Part shown: positions 55,001-64,000 of the stretch, in pieces | How the letters are laid out: the number at the start of each line of letters is the position of its first letter | How positions within the stretch are numbered: position 1 is the stretch's first letter | Assembly (NCBI RefSeq): GCF_023856365.1 | Contig: NW_026042428.1 | Span: 124,001 to 188,000 of the forward strand | Length of the DNA: 64,000 nucleotides | Origin: Brienomyrus brachyistius | Taxonomy: Eukaryota > Chordata > Actinopteri > Osteoglossiformes > Mormyridae | Direction of reading: 5' to 3' | Program-made: the position numbers and the translations under genes | The notes under the pieces: model-generated | The model's database searches: none | Told to the model about the DNA's origin: nothing | What the model saw: only the letters and a program-made list of their open reading frames with translations

Positions 55001-57966
55001 ACTATTGGCCAGGGGAGGGTGAGGAGTGAAGTATGGGGGGGTTCTCACCCCCCCCCCGTACGCCCATGCGTACGATTGGCATTGCAGCTTCACGCAGACA
55101 GGGACGCCATCATGTGTCTGGGCGGGGGGGTCGATGTTTGGCACAGGCGGCCTTGCACTGTTGCCATGCCGACAGGGAAGCATCGTTGCGTTCCAAAACT
55201 CCCCTGCCAAACCAGCTCAGCATCAGAGCATAATTACTACCCATCCGGCTCAGTCCCCGCGGCCCAGCAGAGACGGGATCGTCAGGACTGCAGGTCCAGC
55301 TGCAAATTTATCTCCACCAGCGTCTGCAGCCATAACAACAACGTCAATGGATTATCGTAAGACAGTCCTATAATCAGCCCATACTCACATATTAGTTTAA
55401 CAAGCAAGCACAAGCGATCTCATCTCTAAATACATCATTTACTTTATCAACCGGCTTTTTATTTAGCTTTGCTTTTGATCAGCTGTTCTGGGATCAGATC
55501 CTTGAGTTGGCTTTTGTGTCTGCTTTAGCTTTCGGGTTAAGAATGGAGGGAGGGGCAGAGAGCGGACTGACCAATGGGAGGTGCATTCACTGACAGGGGG
55601 CGGGGTCAGTTCTCACCATGTGACATCAGCCGTCAGGGGGTGGAGCCTAAAGGGAAAGAAATTAACCTGGTAGCCGCACGTCTACAAGCAGGAATCTGGG
55701 AAAGAGACGTGCTGGGGCTGGGGGAGCGGCAACGATTACAAGAAATGGGGTAATTGGTCATATGAAACTGGAAGAAGATTGGGGGGGAGGAGGCAGTTTA
55801 GGGAGTCAGATTGCGTTCTCCTCTTCTGCTTTTTAGGGGGCACAAACAGCGCCCAGCTCCTGGGTGACCCGCCTACAGACACAGAAGGTTCCGGAAGAGT
55901 GTGCCAGAGGCAGGCATGGCGCCATCCCCTCGCCTTTCTGGGGGCCCCTGACATCCCCTTACGGGGTAAAACAGCAGCTCCAATACTCAGAGTCCACCTC
56001 AGGGCAGTGTCTAAGTAGGCTTTGATGGTGGGGGGGCAGGAAGGGGGGGGGGGGCTCCTGACAGATATCTGCTAACAACCAGATGCCTGGGAACCTGAGA
56101 AGGGACAGTGCTGTGTGCCCAGATGAGCAGCAGGGGTTGCTAAAGGGCATTCTGCCTCTGGGTCGGGACTCGCCGCCTGCCCTTCAGGCGGCCTTGTCCA
56201 TAGTAACCCCCTCACCAATGACCTGAAGGCACAGCAGGGCCCCCCCCCCACACGCGACGGCCGGGTCAGGACGCCCTGTTATTAGTCACCTGACACCAGA
56301 CGCGAGGCTTTCTAATCATTACCGTTGGTGAACTGCGCTGCTCTCGGGCTGCTTTCACAGAAATCAGAGCTACGTAACACCTCCCCCCCCCCCCCCCCGA
56401 AAGGCATGAGCTGGCTAATGATGTCGAGATATAGACCCGCAGACCCTCACGCAAATATCTGGCAATATTGGGGGTCTAGTGCAGGGGTGCTGTTCAGGTC
56501 CGTCTTCCATTTTGACGACTACAGAACGTGGCACCGTCATGGCCGCCTTGCCGCGGCGACTTGGCCCATGTTCATTATGCTAATGGTACTTAGTATTAAG
56601 AAGGAGACCTTTCTGCCAGCGGAATTAATAAACCAGCTTTTTTTTTGGGGGGGGGGGGAGTTGCCATGTGAGTCACTCTGATTTGTAGATGCGTGAGTTT
56701 CCATGCTACTGATGCCTCCCCATTCAGAAACGACGGCCTCATCTTATAAAAAGCATTTAACGTGGGTGGGTGTGGCTTCTCAAAAAAGGGAGGGGGGGGG
56801 GAGAACAAAGGCCCAGGGCCAATGTTAGGGCCTCAGACCTACGGGAACCCTATCTCCCCCCACCCAGTCAAACCTGAAATGCCCATTAACATACTCGAAA
56901 CACAGAGCAACCGCACCCCCCCCATGTTAAGGACACTGGTCTGCTTTTGCCTGTGGGGGGGCAGCATCTGCACACTCTATCAGATTCAAGTGCAGGTTCC
57001 TACCCTGAAGGACATGAATACATGCAAATTACACCCACAAGATACAAACATTCATGGTGGGGGGGCAGTGACCGAGAATCCAGGCCAGACTCTTCTTCTG
57101 GAGTCACCCTGCCCCCCCCCCATCTAAGCAGCAGTAGGCCAATGCTAATTAATGAGGCCTCTGGACATGCCAGCACCTCCCCAGGGAGGTGGGTCCGAGA
57201 GGCCGAAATAGGCCCCCCCTGTGTGGTAAACCTGAATAGGGGGTGGGGGGGTCTGAGTGCATCCTGAAAATGCGTCTAAGAAATCAGAAGGATTGCGTCT
57301 GCACACATTTTCACGTGGTTGCCTAAAGGGGGCGCAGTTCAGCAGTGGAAGCTTCCAGAAGGCGGGGGCCTCGCCCTCGGTGTGCCGTGTGACGCTGACA
57401 GCCCTTGACGTGAGCCCTGTTAATGACTCAAATGGCGTGGCCTCGCATTAACTCATTATTTGCATGTCCTGGGGCCCCGACAGCCTGTCTCGTTAGTGGC
57501 CCGAGGGCCCCGTGCAGCGGCCAGCTAATGAAGGCCTGTGGCCAGTCAGGATGGAGCTTGGGAGCTGACCACCCCCGGCATGCTGGTATCACTGTACTCG
57601 CAGGACCCTGGGGAGGGGGTAGCCGGGAATTAGGGGGTCACATCCCATGTTCCAAGCAGCCATCTCCCTCCCCCCCCCAGCGCAGAAAGGCTAGGGTGAC
57701 ACTGAAACGCCCCCCCAAACGCCACCCTCCACAGAACACAGTACACCATAATTAAGCCACTTCTCCCCCCTCAAAAGGCAGGGGTCCCAGCTGCAGGTGA
57801 TTATTGTCTGTAATGGTGAATTATATGTACTGTACATGACTTCCACTAACCACCAGGGGGTGCCAGGCGCCCCGTCTCGTTGACGGCTGCCTGACGGCAG
57901 GCCGATTATGGATTTTCCTCTCCTGAGAAGAGACCTCTGCCACTCAGTATAAAGGCAGGCAGCCAT
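55001..57966. other. Unassigned G/C-run-rich sequence
   Basis: Runs of at least 10 lie at 55048 (C), 56043 (G), 56230 (C), 56383-56398 (16 C), 56647 (12 G, after 9 T), 56792 (G) and 57112 (C). A pyrimidine-AG word near 55838 precedes an open frame of about 60 codons with no known domain. An AT-rich patch lies at 55370-55460. No gene can be supported. Confidence 0.45.
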
Positions 57967-57970
57967 TGCT

Positions 57971-58038
57971 ACGCGCCACACGCTACACGCCACACGCTAC
58001 ACGCCACACGCTACACGCCACACGCTACACGCCACACG
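57971..58038. repeat. About five tandem copies of a 14-bp unit
   Basis: The unit is 'acgccacacgctac'; the first copy carries an extra CG. Confidence 0.93.
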
Positions 58039-58079
58039 GAGGACAACACGTGTCTCCGGTGATCCGTGACCAGCAGGAG

Positions 58080-58600
58080 CAGCACCAAACAAGGCTGGAA
58101 AAAAATATCTGTTGATTTCTTTAATCATTCTCAAGGAAAAGGCGGTTGCCACCCCTCCCAATCCTCCCGCCCTGCAGATTTCACACGCTTTTAAACCCTG
58201 AAATGCATGTTTAATTAGGAGCTGGTAGAAAAGGATTAACGCTATCTCAGATGCCTGACAATATTCAAATTGCCGGTTTACAGGCTTCGCAGGAGACGGC
58301 TGGCAGCCCTAATGAACGGGGACAAGCCCTGGAACCTATACAGGATCCGGTACCTTCCACACAGAAGCTCATTCAGGTTCTCGTGTCGGGGGGGAACTTG
58401 CCGGAATTCAGCCCGATCCAGCTGGGCCTCGTCATCCGGTCGCCGTAGACGGCCTTCGAAAATAATAAATAAATTCCTGCCACTAAAGAAACAGGGATTA
58501 ATTTATCATTAAGGCTCTGCTTAATTGAAGTCAATTCCAAACAAACTTGAATTCAATTTCGGCTCATTAAACCGAGCGTGCCCGCCTCGCCTCCCAGAGC
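58080..58600. promoter_or_regulatory. Strong candidate conserved non-coding element cluster
   Basis: 'catgtttaattaggagctgg', 'aaggattaacgctatctcag', 'gacaatattcaaattgccgg', 'cagggattaatttatcatta', 'cttaattgaagtcaattcc' and 'cttgaattcaatttcggctc' follow one another in complex sequence with no repeats. Confidence 0.45.
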
Positions 58601-58760
58601 CCTCCGCCTGAGTACGGGGGGGCTTACTCGAGAATTATTAAATCGGGGGGAGAGCACGTGGCCTCTGAGGGCTGAGCAAGGTGCTGCCTTCCTGGCACGG
58701 TCAGCAGGGAGGAACATCTGGAGAAGGCTCCCAAAACGGACACTAAGCCGCGCAACACGG

Positions 58761-58985
58761 AAACGAAGACCAGCTCAATAATACTTAACGATTAAATTTC
58801 CACAAACAATGGCGACGAACGCGGGGGGGGGGGGGTTTGCCGGCATGCTCATTTGCATAATTGATGCTGCCCCCCCCCTCCCCCGCAAATGACTGATGAG
58901 GACAACAAAAGGTGTTGCTGTACTAGGGTGCAATAACGACAGAACTTCATCAAGCACCTCTCGCTGATTAATCGGCCCCCTTTTG
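58761..58985. promoter_or_regulatory. Candidate conserved non-coding element with octamer
   Basis: A perfect reverse POU octamer ATTTGCAT lies at 58851-58858, inside 'catgctcatttgcataattg'. It is followed by 'aactgatgaggac'-like and 'cgctgattaatcggccc' words. A run of 13 G (58823-58835) lies just upstream. Confidence 0.38.
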
Positions 58986-59015
58986 CTCACAGCCAAGGAA
59001 AGAGAGAGGTGGGGT

Positions 59016-59031
59016 GGGGGGGGGGGGGGGG
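59016..59031. repeat. Poly(G) tract, 16 bases
   Basis: Uninterrupted G run. Confidence 0.97.
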
Positions 59032-60553
59032 ATAGAGGGAGGAGGCAGACAGCAGCACAAGGGACCCTGAAGGCCTAAATTGACCTGCAGTGTCTGTGTG
59101 ACTCCAACAGGACACCTGCATGTAGCTGACACACATGGGGATGAAGCAGTGACTGATGGGTAACAGGCAGCATGTCCGGTGACCTCCGATACCCCACTGG
59201 GCTGCCGTCACCCTGCCCAAGACATGCATGATGACTCCATGATGGTCCCTGTTTGTTTTCATCCCTCGTGTCTCATCGACAAGCCCGTTCCTCGTTAACA
59301 GGAGTAACGTCCTCGCGAGGAGTCCTGAGTCACGATCCATGCTTAGCGAAGTAGCCTCTGCGTCCTGAGTCGTCCTGGTCCATGCTGACCGGGAAGGACT
59401 CTTGTAAACGATACTGTCACCTCCCTTTAGGGTGGTGAAATGGAGCCAGAAGCAGGGCACGGAGGGTTACTGCACCCAGCGGCAGACGTGTCCTGGCGGT
59501 AAGGTTATCTGGGATATGGCGACCCTTCTCGACCCACTCTCTCTGACACGCAGAGACACCGCGCTGGGGAACTGGCCATTCCTCGCGGCTTTGCTGTCTG
59601 ACATAGGAGGAGAGCATCTCCATCGGCTGAAGGCCAAGTCTGCTGGCCCTCCAGACACAGCCGGAAATACTTCAGACATGATGCTTGACATTTCATGTTT
59701 ATCTTTAAAGCAATAATGCGAGTGGTGGATGCTTGTACCTCTACCTACTAGAAACTGTAGTGAATTTCAGCAGAAGGCTGTATGTTCTGGAACTCATGTT
59801 CAAGATCACCATGACCCTACAGGAAAATGGATGGATGGATGGCCCTTTATAGAGGTTTATTAGAACATATATTCTGTGGTCATGGCTGTAGTTGTTGGGA
59901 CGGAGCTCCGAAGACCCCTGCGGTGTGGATGCAGGTCTGACCGGGAGAGTCTGGAAGGGAGGCGGGGGTCCAAACCCAAGTAGGACCAGATCTTCCATTA
60001 GCTCCAGACCAAATCAAAGACAGACTATTAAGGAGAATACCTCAAAATTGTTAAAAAAAAAAAAAAAGAATGTTAATACACATTGCCTCTCGCTCCTGCT
60101 GACTATAATCCTGACTCCCTCACACTATGACTAAATCCTCATCACAGTGCTGGGAGTGCATCTGCATTCATGCAATTTTTATTTGAAGCAAATATGCTCA
60201 ACGCTTCGGTCACACTTGAGCTGTTCGGTTAGCTAAGAACTGGTCCCGTTATGACAGTTTCTGCTACAACATCTGTGTTAAGCCCAACATTTATTTGAAA
60301 TTTGACCCAACTCAGTCAATCGATCACTCCCTATTTTAACCCAACGAGAACCAACAAACCAACCAACAGGAGTCGGGTTAATCCAGTCAGTCCTGACCAC
60401 ATGAATACCCCCCCTCCAATAGGTGGAGAGTGCTTCCAGGTTTGGGATCACTCAGCAATCGATCTGGCAGGACCCGGTCTAGTCGGAAAGAAAGTTATTT
60501 AAACCAGAGCTGCGTAAATCACCTTTTTTGAGTCGCCTTTTTCAAGTTTTCAT
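59032..60553. other. Unassigned sequence
   Basis: A short (GGAT)n, 'aatggatggatggatgg', at about 59825-59841 is probably the end of a decayed dispersed tail. A run of 15 A lies at 60053-60067. No gene recognised. Confidence 0.45.
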
Positions 60554-60958
60554 GCCCCCACCTGGAACTCCCTCATTTCCCCCACCTGGGGCTGCCCCAT
60601 TTCCCCCACCTGGGGCTGCCCCATTTCCCCCACCTGGGGCTGCCCCATTTCCCCCACCTGGGGCTGCCTCATTTCCCCCACCTTGGACTGTCTCATTTCC
60701 CCCACCTGGGGCTGCCTCATTTCCCCCACCTGGGGCTGCCTCATTTCCCCCACCTTGGACTGTCTCATTTCCCCCACCTGGGGCTGCCTCATTTCCCCCA
60801 CCTGGGGCTGCCTCATTTCCCCCACCTGGGGCTATCCCATTTCCCCCACCTGGGGCTGCCTCATTTCCCCCACCTTGGGCTGCCTCATTTCCCCCACCTG
60901 GGGCTGCCTCATTTCCCCCACCTTGGACTGCCTCATTCCCCCAGCTGGGGCTGCCTTG
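60554..60958. repeat. Minisatellite, about seventeen copies of a 24-bp unit
   Basis: The unit is 'cccccacctggggctgcc' plus 'tcattt', with a second type 'ccttggactgtc'. Because 24 is a multiple of three and stop-free, frames on both strands are open. The plus-strand frame extends to 61469 (313 codons). Its C-terminal half runs through repeat remnants, so it is not a gene. Confidence 0.95.
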
Positions 60959-60959
60959 G

Positions 60960-61045
60960 AGACCCCTAGATACTCCACGTTTTTGCTGCCGCCCAGCCCC
61001 TTTGGAAGGGAGCACAAACGGACCAAGGACCCCGCGGACCACAAT
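60960..61045. mobile_element. Remnant related to the hAT-like MITE at 14270-14586
   Basis: 'gacccctagatactccacgt', 'ttttgctgccgcccagccc' and 'gggagcacaaacgg' correspond in order to 'cctccaactggtccacattt', 'ttgccctctagcaactccc' and 'aatacaaacgtgg' of the MITE. Terminal repeats are not visible. Confidence 0.4.
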
Positions 61046-61257
61046 AAGAACACTAGCGGCCAGGAACCAGAACGCCACCATTAGGCTATTGGAGGAACCG
61101 CTTCACATTAGCCAAAGGCTGTGTCATCTTCCAGCTCATCTTCACCTGCCTCTAGAGGAACCAGACCAGGATGCTCCTCGAGATTCTTCAAGTGCAGCAC
61201 CATGCTTGAGGCTGAGGAGACATTTCCACTTCCAGGGAACTGAGAACATGGATCTGA

Positions 61258-61372
61258 AATGGGATCCTGTCCAAGGTGTCTTCAACCTCACACCCTATGC
61301 CGCCTGGGATAAGCAGCAGGCCACACTCCCCTACCCTCAGCAGGAAAAGTGGATGGATGGATGGTTGGATGG
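61258..61372 (+). mobile_element. Dispersed fish repeat tail with (GGAT)n end
   Basis: 'gatcctgtccaaggtgtctt', 'caccctatgccgcctgggat' and 'aagcagcaggcc' followed by 'tggatggatggatgg' is the order of the tail family also seen at 1-152. Confidence 0.55.
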
Positions 61373-61540
61373 ATTTGAAACACCATGCCTCTTGCAGGCC
61401 TCCTCAAGCAGCATCCTACAACAGGGCCCGTCCACTCCTGGTACGCATCCCATCTTTCTGGCTGAATGATGCTGATACCTTCCCGTCATTAGAAAGGACA
61501 GGTGAAGCGCTGCTTCAGTAATGAATGGAAATGTAGGATC

Positions 61541-62250
61541 CTGGGATCAGAGCCACAGCAGCCAAGTAAAAGGCCCACATTTCAGCGCTCAGATCGCTCA
61601 TTTTCGCTTATTCCCCCGTCGGCTGTCTTGTATAAAACAGCTGCTGTTTCATGCAGCCTCAATCCCTGACACCAAAGCCTTTTAGGTGAAAAATACTGAG
61701 CTTACCTCAGGTTTCGAGATATTAAACGTAATGCTCTGATCTATTGTACAAACCGAACACGGAACTCGGATGATTCAAAATGTTGCAGTTGCAGCTTACT
61801 GTTAAAAGCAGAATAAATGAGGGAAGTGGTGTGTAAATCTTCACAATGCCAAGCCAGTAAACAGCACTTTCATAAGACTAGGCTCACTTTGCATGAAATA
61901 TCCCCACTTAGTGGCTGTTTGCGGTACAGCAGGAACTTCTCATCAAAAGAATTTAGCTTAGCCATTGAGTAACATACACACCTGCGTATTAGTGGGTAAT
62001 CCGTAAGGCCAGGTGCCTCATATGATCAGAGTTAAATCCAGATTTTGTGCCCCAAAGCAGGAAAACTCAGGAGAAGATGATAAATAACAGGGACTGTTTA
62101 CTCTGTTCTGCGTTATATAACACTCTTATGACAGATTATAAAGTGATATGTGGGGAAAGTCTTTGAAGCGTGTTTGCGACACTATTAAAGAAATTAAATG
62201 CGCAGTCAACCCTCCTGGACAGTCCGACACCACCATGGCCCTTTAAAATG
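61541..62250. promoter_or_regulatory. Weak candidate non-coding element
   Basis: Complex sequence with few repeats ('cagctgctgtttcatgcagc', 'gatattaaacgtaatgctct'). Low, texture-only support. Confidence 0.25.
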
Positions 62251-63104
62251 TCAAATCCCTTTAAACCTGAGGTGGGAATGAGAAATGCCCCCCCCCCCCC
62301 CACACACTCCTAGGGTGGGTCAGGAAACCCTGTTAAATCTTCTTCTTCCTGATAGATAAGCTGACTTGACTTGACTGAACCGGTGTTTGTCGATGAAGCT
62401 TCTTGTTCAAATCCGTTTAAACCTGGAGGATGGGCTGGGGCGGGGGGGGGGGGCGTAATAGGGGCTGGGGAGGAAGGGTAGGGGCTGTCAGTTATGACAG
62501 TGATTTGACGCTCGCTTTGTTCTCGGTGTTCACGTGGCGACAGACATGGCAGCTACCATCTGCTCCGGGTACGAGCGGAGACGGTCCCCACTGTGGGTAA
62601 GACGATCCGGGGTCCGGATCAGGCCAGTCTGGCGGTGGCAGCTCTTGCATGTTTTCATGGGGCCTGAAAGCAGAGGCCTGAGCTGGCGAGGAGCGAGTGC
62701 CTCGAGCACGTCGCCGGCTCGGGCTGCCCGTACATATGCATGTCAGGGGGGCACATGGCCGCTCTCAGGCCCCCTTTCCATCATGACTATGCTTCATCAC
62801 CTGATACTCCTCATGACCTTCACGGAGTGCATCTGGTTTCAAAGGATATCACATCCATGTTAACAGATATGGCCGTCTGTTAGTGTAGCCTCCCGCACAA
62901 AGACAATTATGCCTGTTAGATAATCATTATTTTCCACCGCCTGGCAGCGCCAAGTGCGAGAGTCAGGTCAGAATAAACGGATGACCGTCATCTTCACATG
63001 AAGCGCATTCTTCTGATTACATTTTTGCACATTTACAGCAGGAATCACCTCCGCTCAGACTCCCCCCCCCAGAACGCTCACCCGCTCCAAGCCTCCTAAA
63101 TTGC
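62251..63104. other. Unassigned sequence with C and G runs
   Basis: C run of 14 (62288-62301) and G run of 12 (62442-62453). At 62534-62600 an ATG-containing frame (MAATICSGYERRRSPLW) meets GTAAGAC at about 62598, which resembles a first exon with a splice donor. Nothing confirms it. Confidence 0.35.
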
Positions 63105-63268
63105 ACATTAATTTAGCAGACACGTCTATCAGGGTCAGGCAGACTGTGGATTGAGGGCGTTGCTCAGGGGGTCAACAGAGAGACGACTCCACCACTCCCA
63201 GGACTTGAACTAGCGACCTTCTGGTTACAGGCACAGCAACCTAACCAGCTGAGCCGGCCACCAGCCGC
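63105..63268 (-). mobile_element. tRNA-derived SINE, minus strand
   Basis: 'aatttagcagacacgtctat' is the reversed tail. 'gagggcgttgctcaggggg' and the reversed B box GGACTTGAAC (63201-63210) follow, and 'aaccagctgagccggccacc' is the reversed A-box end. It is almost full length. Confidence 0.82.
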
Positions 63269-63639
63269 ACACACTGGATGCTGGGGGGCTGCAGTGAAGC
63301 CCCCCACCCTGGAATGTCACTTTAATTAGTTGAATTACTTTGACAACATCACACCTTCCATTTCCCCATCCTGTCTTTCTTGGTATTGTGTGTCTTTTTT
63401 TTTACGACATTTTCTGATTAACTTTGCTTTCATTTCCTCTCACCTGACTTTTCCCCATTAAATCTCCCTCGGTTCACTCTTAACTCGCTCTTCTGCACAT
63501 AGCCACCTCCCCGTAAACAAGCCCCATTCTTCGACATGCCACCAGTGTCCCCGCAGTGTTTTTTTAATGGTAGAAGCCACAGAGGTTCACACACTCTGGT
63601 TTTACGGAGCTGAGTGTTTTCTCAGCTGAAAGGTTACTT
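63269..63639. other. Unassigned sequence
   Basis: T-rich patches near 63395-63420. No gene recognised. Confidence 0.45.
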
Positions 63640-63960
63640 TAAAACCTGCAAAATCCCTGCCTATCCCTGGTGTTTAATTCTCCCTTCCTCCGTTAGAACA
63701 ACACAAGCCCTTCTTAATTTCCTTTTGGCCCAAAAACAATGCATATGCCATCACAGTTGATTATTCAGATGTTTAATGAGAGACTCTGGGAATATTGATT
63801 ACTATGGGGAGCGAGTTCATTAACTTGTGATGTTTTGTCTCCCCCTATTGGTTAAATTATAACAAAGCCTCCGGACCCGCCGAGAATTGAGCCTAACAAC
63901 CAGAACGTGCCAGATAAATTAAATCGCAGAACTTATAAAGACTGAGCTGCAAAAGACTCT
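63640..63960. promoter_or_regulatory. Candidate conserved non-coding element with SOX/POU-like words
   Basis: ACAAT at 63736-63740 abuts GCATATGC at 63741-63748. They are followed by 'gttgattattcagatgttta', 'gagttcattaacttgtgatg' and 'ccagataaattaaatcgcag' in complex sequence that continues to near the window edge. Confidence 0.38.
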
Positions 63961-64000
63961 GACACGAACAAAAAAAAACACACAGAAGATTCTCCGAGAC

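Noticed and set aside
60528..61469. 313-codon open frame, the longest in the window
   Set aside because: Its first half is the 24-bp minisatellite translated and its second half crosses a MITE remnant and a dispersed tail (ending in the GGAT repeat translated as KWMDGWLDG). No domain is visible.
1..64000. CRISPR array, phage, toxin-antitoxin or other prokaryotic system
   Set aside because: The tandem arrays have no spacers, there are no dense coding genes, and the repeats are typical of fish nuclear DNA.

Overview
The window looks like nuclear DNA of a ray-finned fish, most likely a teleost. The evidence is the repeat content. There are five tRNA-derived SINE-like copies with the 3' part usual in fishes (a 'ggataaaag..tctgctaaataaat' ending). 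There are several copies of a fish-type dispersed tail ending near (GGAT)n, two families of short inverted-repeat (MITE-like) elements, many (CA)n/(CT)n microsatellites and about 18 minisatellites. No bacterial-style gene organisation, operon, phage, CRISPR array or rRNA/tRNA gene is present. An osteoglossomorph (for example a mormyrid) is only a guess.

I could not support any protein-coding gene. The longest open frames lie in tandem arrays whose units lack stop codons (511-737, 3000-3443, 11607-11980, 14289-14505, 15947-16400, 40684-41170, 60554-60958). The rest are short, low-complexity, or run through dispersed repeats. The window is best read as intergenic (a gene desert) or as part of one or more very large introns. 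A few splice-like signals are listed as low-confidence leads.

Layout. 1-5850: repeat-rich, with a dispersed tail, four minisatellites, a (CT)n tract and the longest poly(G). 5851-11480: alternation of complex ATTA-rich islands with a SINE and a 32-bp array. 11607-16400: three large minisatellites, one inside a hAT-like MITE. 16546-20215: several complex islands. 20641-22110: SINE, 79-bp repeat and other dispersed repeats. 22916-26610: the densest run of regulatory-looking islands. 27610-28447: a CpG-rich exon-like patch, a SINE and a degenerate tail. 28640-31500 and 33095-40620: long stretches of regulatory-looking DNA with few repeats, broken by a CpG-rich orphan patch at 35570-35880. 40684-57966: mostly unrecognised G/C-rich sequence with minisatellites, a foldback MITE, fish dispersed repeats and microsatellites. 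58080-58985 and 63640-63960: further islands, separated by a 24-bp minisatellite and repeat remnants.

How it may work together: many islands of complex, TAATTA/POU/SOX-motif-bearing sequence separated by unstable repeats are what long-range enhancer territories around developmental genes look like. This is inference from texture alone; conservation was not measured and no target gene can be named. The most unusual physical property is an approximately nine-fold excess of long poly(G)/poly(C) runs (about 45 of 10 bases or more) over poly(A)/poly(T) runs (about 5), the reverse of the usual vertebrate pattern.
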